Shown here: positions 49,308-56,883 of the stretch, one piece after another | Layout: each line of letters starts with the position of its first letter | How positions within the stretch are numbered: the first letter of the stretch is position 1 | Origin: Ktedonobacterales bacterium | Lineage (GTDB): Bacteria > Chloroflexota > Ktedonobacteria > Ktedonobacterales > DATBGS01 | Direction of reading: 5' to 3' | Assembly (NCBI GenBank): GCA_036557285.1 | Contig: DATBHW010000041.1 | Coordinates: forward strand, 1 to 64,000 | DNA: 64,000 nucleotides | Made by a program: the position numbers and the translations under genes | Notes under the pieces: generated by a model | Database searches by the model: none | What the model saw: the letters and a program-made list of their open reading frames with translations, nothing else | What the model was told of the DNA's origin: nothing

Positions 49308-51155
49308 ATGAAGCCTGATACCTCTATAGGCCCGGCGCCACAGCAAGATACGTCACCTGATCATGAAAAAGCTACAGGACTCCAGCATACTGGTAAACCC
49401 TATAAGAAACTGCTCATTGAGATTGCTTCTGTTTGCCTGGTTCTCGCTGTAGCGATCTATTTTATATTCGGCGCGTCAGCAAAAAGTCCTGCGCCAGCCA
49501 GTTCAACCCCAATCACTTCTACATCGCTCAGCCCGACAGCCATCAATCCAACCCCCACAACCAAGGCAGGAAACAGTTTTCCCACCAATCTCCCAAAATT
49601 GCAGATACTGGGCATCACCCAGAATAACAGCAGTGTAAAAATTACCTTTAAGCCGGTGCGCGGCGCAAAAGATTATCGCATTATGGATGTTTCAGAGCCA
49701 ATCATCGCCAAATATGCGGGAATGGCGCACCTGAGTGGCGGCCCCTTTCTGACAAATGCTGATGGAACACTGGTGGTTCCCATCCGGCAGGGTGGAAATG
49801 GCCCAAGCACCATTGATATACCCTACCCGCAAATCGAATGGAACTTACTCGAAGACGAGCAACCGCATACTTTAATTGTGCAGGCGGTCAATCAGCTTGG
49901 CCCCGTTCCTCCTGGCAACCTGTACACTGATAACAATGGATACGTGAAGCAGCACCAGGGAACGGCCATCACGCTTGGCATGAATGAAGGGCCAACACCC
50001 GATGGGCATGTTTCCATCAATGGGCAGGGGCCATCAACCAATAACCCTAAACCGATTGCGCAGTCGCTCCCCATCATTGTGCAGCCAAACCCGAACTATC
50101 ACGCGATCCCATCCACCTCAAGCGCAACCCAGACGTTCTTCGACACCTTTCCAGATAGCGAAGCGGCCTCGTTCAAGCAGACCGCCAAAGACCCTGAAGG
50201 TGGCACTGCAATCTACACCCTCAATGCCGGGACCAACAATGCCTGGACGATTCAATATAAGGGGGCCGATATTCAAGACTCCTATCCCATGATCGAAGGT
50301 GGGCATTTCATGGATGTCCTGTTTGATGGAGGAACCCCAGGCACAGGTATTCCGCTGCATGTCCAATTTGGGTCCATGTCCATGACTCCTGGCCCCACCG
50401 CTAATTTTTCCTCTGGCAGAGTGCTGCACATCACGACCGAGATCGATCTGCACCAGGACGGGCGCAGATGGCTAGGAATAGAAGTCGCTCCGGCGAACGA
50501 CCCCTTAACGAGCCACGATGAGGAGGGCGGGTCAATCAATCATTCAGACAAAGCCCTCTTTTTGGATACCTTTTCCGACATCTGCACGCTCTCTCTCTTC
50601 ACGGGACCAAGCGCAGGTTCAGGAAGCCCTCCAAAGAGTGATCCTATTTGGGGAGCCATCGGGCAGGCAGACCATGTGTGCGACATCTCCAACGTGTATA
50701 CGGGGGGAGGCATCAATCTTGATAACAGGGGAAAACTGGACCTGTTTATCAGCCAGACCCATGCCGCCCTCTTTATCAATGGGAAGCTGATGGTAGAATC
50801 GAACATTCCTGGCGGGCTGCCTTTTACCCAGGCCAAAGTGTACTTTACTCATTATGTCTATCATACCGGCAACGACATCAACGAGTTGAAGCAGTACCGG
50901 CCCTGGGAGAAGTTCTGGATAAACTACTTCCACTGGAGCGATGAGCGGCACTGGGACAATATGGGCTTCGAAGTCCTCCCGACGAGCGTTGCCGCGAACT
51001 CCGCGACCTGGCAGCGATTAGTGGCCCTTCCAAACCCGATTGCGCCAAAATACGCGCCTTCTGGAACGGGAAGCACCGGCAATGGGAATACCACCAACAC
51101 CAGCCCTTCGGGAAGTACGATGGCGGCGAATATCCCCTGGCGCAGCCTGGCGTAA
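49308..51155 (+). CDS. Exported or membrane-anchored protein of unknown function
   Basis: 615 residues. A cytoplasmic-type N-terminus of about 40 residues, a hydrophobic helix (LLIEIASVCLVLAVAIYFIFG, about 38-58), a Ser/Thr/Pro stalk, then a large external region. An FN3-like segment at about 95-170 (LGITQNNSSVKITFKPVRGAKDYRIMDVS) is followed by a beta-rich domain with FDTFPDSEAASF and HITTEIDLHQDGRRWLGIEVAP, resembling a lectin or glycan-binding jelly-roll. C-terminal Ser/Gly/Asn-rich tail. No enzyme motif recognised. A role at the cell surface near the exopolysaccharide locus is possible. Confidence 0.75.
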   Translation: MKPDTSIGPAPQQDTSPDHEKATGLQHTGKPYKKLLIEIASVCLVLAVAIYFIFGASAKSPAPASSTPITSTSLSPTAINPTPTTKAGNSFPTNLPKLQILGITQNNSSVKITFKPVRGAKDYRIMDVSEPIIAKYAGMAHLSGGPFLTNADGTLVVPIRQGGNGPSTIDIPYPQIEWNLLEDEQPHTLIVQAVNQLGPVPPGNLYTDNNGYVKQHQGTAITLGMNEGPTPDGHVSINGQGPSTNNPKPIAQSLPIIVQPNPNYHAIPSTSSATQTFFDTFPDSEAASFKQTAKDPEGGTAIYTLNAGTNNAWTIQYKGADIQDSYPMIEGGHFMDVLFDGGTPGTGIPLHVQFGSMSMTPGPTANFSSGRVLHITTEIDLHQDGRRWLGIEVAPANDPLTSHDEEGGSINHSDKALFLDTFSDICTLSLFTGPSAGSGSPPKSDPIWGAIGQADHVCDISNVYTGGGINLDNRGKLDLFISQTHAALFINGKLMVESNIPGGLPFTQAKVYFTHYVYHTGNDINELKQYRPWEKFWINYFHWSDERHWDNMGFEVLPTSVAANSATWQRLVALPNPIAPKYAPSGTGSTGNGNTTNTSPSGSTMAANIPWRSLA

Positions 51156-51183
51156 AGGCGGCTCTCGGCCTGGTCAGGATGGA

Positions 51184-51930
51184 TCAGGCCAGTGATTGCA
51201 GAAAATCGGAGACGGCCCTGGTAAATGCTTCTGGCTGCTCCGTTGTGCTGTTATGCCCGGCCCCTTTGAGGACGAGCAGCCGGGCATCCCTGGCTGCTGC
51301 GACAAATGCCATCTCACCCGCGCGGGCGTCTGTATCATACTCGCCATTCAGGATCAAGAGCGGACCCGGATAGGCGCGCACTTGTTTGAGCATGACGTGG
51401 CTATCCGGCACATGCCAGATCGTCTGGCAGTAGCCTTTCCAGGAGAGGCCCGCATTGATCACCGGCTCGATGAGCGCGGCAGGATAGGCTTTCCGAAAGC
51501 CGCGCTCAAACCGCTGGAGGCCGCGCTGCCCCCCGGAGAGGGTCAGGGAGATCGCGCGAAGCTTCGCGGCCAGCCAGAAGAGCCAGCCATGCGCGTTATG
51601 GCTGGAACCGGCAAGCGCCAGCCCCGCCACAGAGGTGGGTTGCTCAGCGGCAAAGCGCAAAGCGACATAGCCACCCAACGAAAAGCCTACCAGCGCCGCG
51701 CGGCTGATGTGTTCCAGGGCCAGCACATCGGCCAGCAGGCGAGTTGCTGATCGCAGCGTCAGCGATTGGGCAGCGAGCGTCCCATGCGCGGGTAGATCGA
51801 GCGCGATGACCCGGTATCGCTCCGCCAGCGCGTTCATCTGCGGAATCCACATCTTGCGGTTCCCTAACGCGCCATGCAAGAAGACCACCGGAAAGCCATC
51901 CGCAGGGCCAGCGCAGTCATAAAAGGCCAT
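51184..51930 (-). CDS. Alpha/beta-hydrolase
   Basis: 248 residues from ATG at 51930 (GTGGAGGATCGG upstream). VVFLHGALGNRKMW is the oxyanion-hole loop, VGFSLGGYVALRFA the nucleophile elbow (Ser), LILNGEYDTDA carries the Asp and GAGHNST the His, so the triad is complete. Substrate unknown; menaquinone-type MenH-like and esterase relatives are similar in size. In-frame sequence upstream to 52092 is the family A element and probably not translated. Convergent with the preceding gene. Confidence 0.92.
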   Translation of the reverse strand: MAFYDCAGPADGFPVVFLHGALGNRKMWIPQMNALAERYRVIALDLPAHGTLAAQSLTLRSATRLLADVLALEHISRAALVGFSLGGYVALRFAAEQPTSVAGLALAGSSHNAHGWLFWLAAKLRAISLTLSGGQRGLQRFERGFRKAYPAALIEPVINAGLSWKGYCQTIWHVPDSHVMLKQVRAYPGPLLILNGEYDTDARAGEMAFVAAARDARLLVLKGAGHNSTTEQPEAFTRAVSDFLQSLA

Positions 51931-51969
51931 CCGATCCTCCACTTCTTTTGGACAACCTGAACCAATGGA

Positions 51970-52215
51970 GGTTCCACCAATGATCGGGGTCACTGGTAGC
52001 GCCGCCTCCCTTCGGGAAGGGTCGCTTGCCTCGGCTGTGCCTCGGCACTCTCGCTCCCGTTGGTCGCTCGCGCGTCCCTTCCAGGCGGCCAACGCTGCGC
52101 CAGCGCGAGCGTGCGCCCTCCAGGCCAGCGGACCAGCAGGCCAACGCTGGCCGCCAAGATGGCGGCGCTACCAGTAACACGCCTCGCTTGCCAACACCTC
52201 AGATTTGGGAGAACC
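51970..52215 (-). mobile_element. Family A MITE-like element, copy 7 (246 bp, inverted)
   Basis: Starts GGTTCCACCAATGATCGG, ends TTGGGAGAACC. ACCAATGGA is duplicated on both sides (51961-51969, 52216-52224). One CTCGCTCCCGTTGGTCGCTC module is nested inside. It lies between the start of the hydrolase gene and the acyltransferase, so it may separate their promoters. Confidence 0.88.
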
Positions 52216-52339
52216 ACCAATGGAGAACTGATTGACAAAGCGGCCCCTCGCAGATATACTTCGACCATCCTGTGCAGCGCCTCGCTCCGGCTGGCGTCCA
52301 CAAAGCAAGCGGTATAAGTCGTGTGGGAGAGACAGGCAC

Positions 52340-52933
52340 ATGAGTCCAAAGGTGACGCTGAAAAAAATACTCCTCCATCTCAATGGGGACGACATCTCCC
52401 GCTATTTTTGGGGCTTGATGCTCCGTCGGAAGTTCACACGCAGCGGCATTATTACCGCCGAGCGCGGCTGGCCCAAGCCGCGCGTGACCAACCGGGGCGG
52501 TGAGATTTATGCAGAGCGGTGCGCCTTTTTCCCTGGAGTGCGGCTGGAAGTCTTGAAGGGCGGGCGTATCTTTATCGGCAAAGGCACCTATCTTAACCGC
52601 AACACCGAGGTTATCGCCCAGCAAGAGGTGCGTATTGGGCGCAACTGCATGATTTCCTGGGATGTGGTGATTATGGATACCGACCAGCACAGCATGGACG
52701 GCAGCCGTCCGGCAGCGAAGCCGGTCACGATTGGAGATGATGTCTGGATCGGTTGTCGCGCCCTCATTCTCAAAGGTGTGCATATCGGCGATCACGCCAT
52801 TATTGGCGCCGGAGCTATCGTCACCCATGATGTTCCGCCCGGCGGCATCATCACCGGACCTGCGGCCACGCTGCGCGGCGTTCGTTTTACTCAGCAGCCC
52901 GAAGCAGAGAGAAGCCTTCAATTTTTGCCCTGA
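52340..52933 (+). CDS. Left-handed beta-helix acyltransferase (hexapeptide repeat)
   Basis: 197 residues from ATG at 52340. From about 60 on it has hexapeptide repeats (RIFIGKGTYLNRNTEVIAQQEVRIGRNCMISWDVVIMDTDQHSM, then VTIGDDVWIGCRALILKGVHIGDHAIIGAGAIVTHDVP). The conserved His of DTDQHS is the usual catalytic base of sugar O-acetyltransferases. Family members acetylate sugars in polysaccharide or antigen synthesis. The C-terminal 16 bases overlap the convergent WecG gene. First gene of the exopolysaccharide region. Confidence 0.9.
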   Translation: MSPKVTLKKILLHLNGDDISRYFWGLMLRRKFTRSGIITAERGWPKPRVTNRGGEIYAERCAFFPGVRLEVLKGGRIFIGKGTYLNRNTEVIAQQEVRIGRNCMISWDVVIMDTDQHSMDGSRPAAKPVTIGDDVWIGCRALILKGVHIGDHAIIGAGAIVTHDVPPGGIITGPAATLRGVRFTQQPEAERSLQFLP

Positions 52934-53736
52934 AACCGCTGCGCCCAGACGAGCGCGCCCATTGGGAAGAGAACCCGCACGCGCCAGGCGCGGCGCGGTT
53001 GGCAGAGTACCCGAAAAGCCCACTCCAGCCCGGCGCGCTGTACCCAACGGGGGGCGCGCCGCACGCGGCCAGCAATGAAGTCCAGCGTCCCTCCAACCCC
53101 CAGCGCCACCCCCACCCCCGCCGCGCCCAACGCCTGAGCATGCTGACGAATCCAGAGGTCTTGTCGAGGCGCGCCATAAGCGACGGCCAGCACATCGGGC
53201 CGGGCCGCGCGAATCAGCCCCAGGATGTGTTCGGCCTCGGCTGGGGAAGGCGACCCGGCATAGACGCCCGCAATCTGAAGGCCAGGAAAACGCTGCTGGA
53301 GGGCATGCCCGGCCTGTTCGGCCACGCCGGGCGCTGCGCCCAGCAGAAAGAGACGAAAGCCGCGCGCGGCGCAGCGCCCGGCCAGCAGAGGGAGCAGATC
53401 AGAGCCAGCCACGCGCTCTGGAAAGGGCAGATTCAGAATACGCGATGCCCAGACAATACCCATCCCGTCAGCCACCACAAGCGCAGCCTGGTTGATAGTG
53501 TCCCGAAAAGCCTCCTGTTTGCGCGCCGTCCAGACAAACTCGGTATTGAGCGTAATAATCTGGTTGGTGGGGCCGCCGCGCTGCCGATGCTCCTCAATCA
53601 GTGCCTCGATACGCGCCAGCGCCCCGACCATATCAATGCGATCCGCGCGCACACCTAGAACGATCAGATGCTCCGGGAGGACCGAAGGCAGGGCGGAGGA
53701 AGAAGCATGAGGTGAAGAAGCATAAAAGGTTGGCAT
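52918..53736 (-). CDS. WecG/TagA/CpsF-family glycosyltransferase
   Basis: 272 residues. Motifs TLNTEFVWTARKQEAFRDTINQAALVVADGMGIVWASRI, RVAGSDLLPLLAG, FLLGAAPGVAEQA, and AYGAPRQDLWIRQH with the final LGVGGTLDFIAGRVRRAPRWVQRAGLEWAFRV are diagnostic. Members transfer N-acetylmannosamine or mannosaminuronate-type sugars to undecaprenyl-linked acceptors (teichoic acid or common antigen). ATG follows GAGTGGAGACCG. Transcribed away from the GT2 gene, and their shared upstream region has operator-like motifs. Confidence 0.94.
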   Translation of the reverse strand: MPTFYASSPHASSSALPSVLPEHLIVLGVRADRIDMVGALARIEALIEEHRQRGGPTNQIITLNTEFVWTARKQEAFRDTINQAALVVADGMGIVWASRILNLPFPERVAGSDLLPLLAGRCAARGFRLFLLGAAPGVAEQAGHALQQRFPGLQIAGVYAGSPSPAEAEHILGLIRAARPDVLAVAYGAPRQDLWIRQHAQALGAAGVGVALGVGGTLDFIAGRVRRAPRWVQRAGLEWAFRVLCQPRRAWRVRVLFPMGALVWAQRFQGKN

Positions 53737-53790
53737 CGGTCTCCACTCCTCGCTGCACGTAAATCAGACTTCCCCAACAGGGTATCATCC

Positions 53791-53912
53791 CTGGGTTGAG
53801 AAGGAATGGCAGCGAAGTAGAGATTCAGTGATGATACTTCCCCCAGGGTTAAGAAGTCCTGGTTGAGAAACTGACACGTAATCGGACTATTCTTCTCATC
53901 CTCTCAACCTGG
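53791..53912. promoter_or_regulatory. Operator-like motif cluster in the divergent exopolysaccharide promoter
   Basis: CTGGGTTGAGAA (53791-53802), CAGGGTTAAGAAG (53844-53856) followed one base later by CCTGGTTGAGAA (53858-53869), and the inverse CTCTCAACCTGG (53901-53912). The same units occur upstream of the HTH/Wzz operon at 55357-55380. Confidence 0.6.
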
Positions 53913-54015
53913 CAGCCATCTCTTCAGTGTTCTGACTCTGTTACCCTCTATGGAGCAGGAGAGAGCTTGTAGTCTCTCTTGCTTCCTGTCATAACGTGCT
54001 GAAAGCGGTGGTTTT

Positions 54016-55203
54016 GTGAGCATCGAGCTGTTCCTGCGTATAGGGTTACTGAGCGTCGAGATCGCGCTGGCTGTCCCGATGCTGTATCTGCTGGCGCTGA
54101 GTGTGGCTGCCCTCTCGCATCAGCCGCACAAGCCTGCTTCGGCCAGCAAGCTCTCTACGCGCTTTGCTCTGCTCGTTCCGGCGCATAACGAAGAGGCAGT
54201 TCTGGAAACGCTGTTCGCCAGCTTGCACGCGCTCGACTACCCACCGGCATTGATGGACATCCACGTAGTCGCCGATAACTGCACCGACGCCACCGCCACG
54301 CTGGCGCGTGAATCAAACGCCTCTGTCTATGAGCGCCAGGATGCCCGCGAACAAGGCAAAGGCTATGCCCTGCGCTGGCTGCTGAGCCAGCTTGAAGCCG
54401 CTGGCCGCGAGTACGATGCCTACGTGGTGATTGATGCCGATTCACAGGTTTCAAGCAATTTCTTGCAGGTCATGAATGCCCAGCTTCAGGCCGGGCGATC
54501 CATCATCCAAAGTCAATATCGTGTTCAGAACAGCGAAGAAGCCTGGACCGCCGGGCTGCGCGCCGTGGCCTTCGCCCTCTTCAACCATTTACGCCCACTT
54601 GGCCGCAGCGCGCTGGGCTGGTCCTGTGGCCTGAAGGGGACGGGGATGTGCTTCAGCCGCGCCGTAGTCAAGCAGTTTAGCTGGACATCCTTCTCGCTCA
54701 CCGAAGACATCGAGCATCATGTCGCGCTGCTGCAAGCCGGGCTGCGCATCGCCTACGCGCCAGCGGCCATTGTGTGGAGCGCCATGCCTACCTCGCTGAA
54801 ACAGGCGCAATCACAGCAGATGCGCTGGGAGCGCGGCAGACTGGCGTTGGTGCGCAGGCATGTCCCCCACCTGATGTGGCAGGCCCTCACCGCCAGGAAT
54901 GCCGCCTTCTTTGACGCCGCGATGGAGATTCTGGTCCCGCCGCTCTCAGTGCTGGCTGGCCTGATTATCGGCTGCTGCATAGCCGCTGTGCTGGGGGGCG
55001 CGCCTCTGGAGATGGGGCTGGGGCTGGGGTTGCTCATCGGGCTAAGCGCGTATGTGCTGATCGGCCTGCGCCTGGCCCGTCTCTCACGCGCTGCCTATTA
55101 CTCGCTGCTGTTCGCACCCGCTTACATCGTCTGGAAGCTGTGGATCTATTTTGTGGCGCTCGTTTCTGCGGGAGATCGGCGGTGGGTTCGCACCTCGCGC
55201 TAG
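54016..55203 (+). CDS. Membrane family-2 glycosyltransferase
   Basis: 395 residues starting at GTG. An N-terminal helix (residues 8-32), GT-A domain with LLVPAHNEEAVLETLFASL, AYVVIDADSQVS (DxD), LTEDIEHHVALLQ (TED) and QSQQMRWERGR (QxxRW, typical of processive polymerases), then three to four C-terminal helices. Likely a polysaccharide synthase. Its stop codon TAG lies in the CTAG at the left end of the family B element. Confidence 0.93.
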   Translation: MSIELFLRIGLLSVEIALAVPMLYLLALSVAALSHQPHKPASASKLSTRFALLVPAHNEEAVLETLFASLHALDYPPALMDIHVVADNCTDATATLARESNASVYERQDAREQGKGYALRWLLSQLEAAGREYDAYVVIDADSQVSSNFLQVMNAQLQAGRSIIQSQYRVQNSEEAWTAGLRAVAFALFNHLRPLGRSALGWSCGLKGTGMCFSRAVVKQFSWTSFSLTEDIEHHVALLQAGLRIAYAPAAIVWSAMPTSLKQAQSQQMRWERGRLALVRRHVPHLMWQALTARNAAFFDAAMEILVPPLSVLAGLIIGCCIAAVLGGAPLEMGLGLGLLIGLSAYVLIGLRLARLSRAAYYSLLFAPAYIVWKLWIYFVALVSAGDRRWVRTSR

Positions 55204-55326
55204 AACGTCGGTCAAGTAATCTCCGGCGCCGCGTGCCTGGCGAGTAAACTCGCGGCTAAAGGCTGCGCCACAAAGCCCGCCTGCGCGGGCTAAAACGAAA
55301 ACACGACTTCTTGACCAATGTTCTAG
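55200..55326 (+). mobile_element. Family B MITE-like element, copy 2 (127 bp)
   Basis: Same ends as copy 1: CTAGAACGTCGGTCAAG and CTTGACCAATGTTCTAG. Only two interior or terminal bases differ. CTAG at both ends; the left CTAG contains the TAG stop of the glycosyltransferase gene. Confidence 0.87.
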
Positions 55327-55356
55327 GGGTTGCCGGACTACCCCGACCCGGCCAAC

Positions 55357-55380
55357 CTTCTTAACCTGTTCTCAACCCAG
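55357..55380. promoter_or_regulatory. Tandem operator-like motif upstream of the HTH/Wzz operon
   Basis: CTTCTTAACCTG followed directly by TTCTCAACCCAG. The second unit is the exact complement of 53791-53802 in the divergent promoter, and the first matches 53844-53856 with one base less. Confidence 0.6.
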
Positions 55381-55471
55381 TCTCAATGTTACACGGTGAT
55401 ACAAAGCTATACACTATCATACGTTGGGTATGATCTTCTATCGTTGGCTGGGACCGAGAGGAACGATGGTT

Positions 55472-55810
55472 ATGTTAGAACACATTACCCAGGAAGAAAC
55501 CCTGCTGACCTTCAAGGAAGCCATGAGCTTCCTGCGTGTCAGCCGCTCGACGTTGTATCGTTTGATGTGGTCGGGCCAGTTGTGCGGGCATAAGGTGGGC
55601 AGCACCTGGCGTTTTTATAAGCAAGACTTGCGCAGCGTTGTCACCAGTGCGCCTGTCGCGGTCGGTTCTGGTTCGCATCTTTATAAGCAAGACTTGCGCA
55701 GCGTTGTCGCCAGTGCGCCTGTCGCGGTCGGTTCTGGTTCGCATCTCCTTTCGGAACGCTTTGCAACCGCGCGCGGCGCGCAGAATATGCCCAGGGAGGA
55801 GCATCAATGA
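55472..55810 (+). CDS. Excisionase-type helix-turn-helix DNA-binding protein with duplicated tail
   Basis: 112 residues. ATG at 55472 is chosen because it lies nine bases after GAGAGGA; an ATG two codons earlier would be too near. LLTFKEAMSFLRVSRSTLYRLMWSGQLCGHKVGSTWRFYKQDL is a MerR/excisionase-like wHTH (Pfam HTH_17 type). A 22-residue unit, YKQDLRSVVTSAPVAVGSGSHL, is present twice in tandem, encoded by 66-bp repeats at 55615-55680 and 55681-55746. Stop overlaps the next start (ATGA). Likely the regulator of this operon. Confidence 0.82.
   Translation: MLEHITQEETLLTFKEAMSFLRVSRSTLYRLMWSGQLCGHKVGSTWRFYKQDLRSVVTSAPVAVGSGSHLYKQDLRSVVASAPVAVGSGSHLLSERFATARGAQNMPREEHQ
55615..55746 (+). repeat. 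Two tandem 66-bp repeats inside the HTH gene
   Basis: Units 55615-55680 and 55681-55746 differ at one or two bases, so the duplication is recent; it keeps the frame. Confidence 0.85.
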
Positions 55811-56883
55811 GACGCTTTGTGGCGGCTTTTTTTCGCCATCCCTTCACCTTGATCCTGCCAGCTATCCTCATCCCGCTCATCGTCGTATTTGCGGTGAGGA
55901 CGTTTGCCAGCAGCTACTCCTCATCGGCCATTGTCTTTATCACCAACAACCCGTATATTCCGCTCCAGACTGGTTCTCAATATGACACCGCCGCCAACAA
56001 CCTGAAAAACAATATCGAAGAGTACATGAATCGGCCAAGCTTCTTGCTGGCGGTGGCAAACCGGACAGACATGCCCAAGACCTACCCGGCGGGTATTCCT
56101 GGTGTCGCTGGCCTGATGGCAGCGCGCATCACCGATGGTCTGAGCATTGCCTCCATTGGCAAGGAAACCCTGACTATCTCCTACAGCGACTCTGATCCGC
56201 ATCTGATCCCACAGGTCATCGTCGCGCTCCTTCAGGAGTACCGCGCTCAGACGATCAAGGACGCTGAGAGCAACGCAGACCTGACGATTAAGTATATCCA
56301 GGACAAGCTCCAGCAAGACGAGGATCAGCTTGCGGCGGATGACCTGGCGAGAAATAAGTGGATTCAGTCGCATCCCAACACCAGCATTGATACCGATTCT
56401 CACCTGGCGCTGCTCCAATCGCAATATGAGAACGATCTGGCGCTGGTCCAGCAAGATCAACAGACGCTTCAGAAGGTCACTGGCTCAGCCGGAGTGCTGG
56501 CGAGCCTGTACATCTTCGAGATAACCGACCCGCCCAAGATTCCAACCGCGCCAACCGTGAAGTCAAAAATCACGATTACGGCCATGATTGGTGGCGTGGC
56601 ACTGGGGCTGGGGGTTTCGCTCGGCTTAATTGGTCTGCTGGCTATGTTAGACCGGCGTATCCACTCGCGCGATGATCTCCTTGAGGGCTTCCCCCTGCCG
56701 GTGCTGGAAGTGGTCCCGCGCCTGCGTGGGCTTCAGGAAGAGGCGCTGGTGGTTGGCTCTGCGGAGACGCTTTCCCAACTCTCCCAGGTACCTGTCCTGG
56801 CAACGCTTCCCCGCTTGACTGGAAGCGGAAGCACTCTCGATGGAAGCGGTGTCCTCACAGCTAGAGCGGAGGATGAAAAATAA
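55807..56883 (+). CDS. Wzz/CapA-type polysaccharide chain-length or export protein
   Basis: 358 residues. A helix near the N-terminus (FTLILPAILIPLIVVFAV, about 13-30), a large external domain with coiled-coil segment DAESNADLTIKYIQDKLQQDEDQLAADD, Pro motif PPKIPTAPTVKSKITITAM, and a second helix (IGGVALGLGVSLGLIGLLAML) at about 262-282. This is the Wzz/PCP co-polymerase layout. The C-terminal cytoplasmic part continues for some 75 residues (usually short). The P-loop partner starts at the next base. Confidence 0.9.
   Translation: MRRFVAAFFRHPFTLILPAILIPLIVVFAVRTFASSYSSSAIVFITNNPYIPLQTGSQYDTAANNLKNNIEEYMNRPSFLLAVANRTDMPKTYPAGIPGVAGLMAARITDGLSIASIGKETLTISYSDSDPHLIPQVIVALLQEYRAQTIKDAESNADLTIKYIQDKLQQDEDQLAADDLARNKWIQSHPNTSIDTDSHLALLQSQYENDLALVQQDQQTLQKVTGSAGVLASLYIFEITDPPKIPTAPTVKSKITITAMIGGVALGLGVSLGLIGLLAMLDRRIHSRDDLLEGFPLPVLEVVPRLRGLQEEALVVGSAETLSQLSQVPVLATLPRLTGSGSTLDGSGVLTARAEDEK

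Noticed and set aside
51931-52092. N-terminal extension of the alpha/beta-hydrolase
   Set aside because: The extension is translated family A element; the ATG at 51930 has a good ribosome site.
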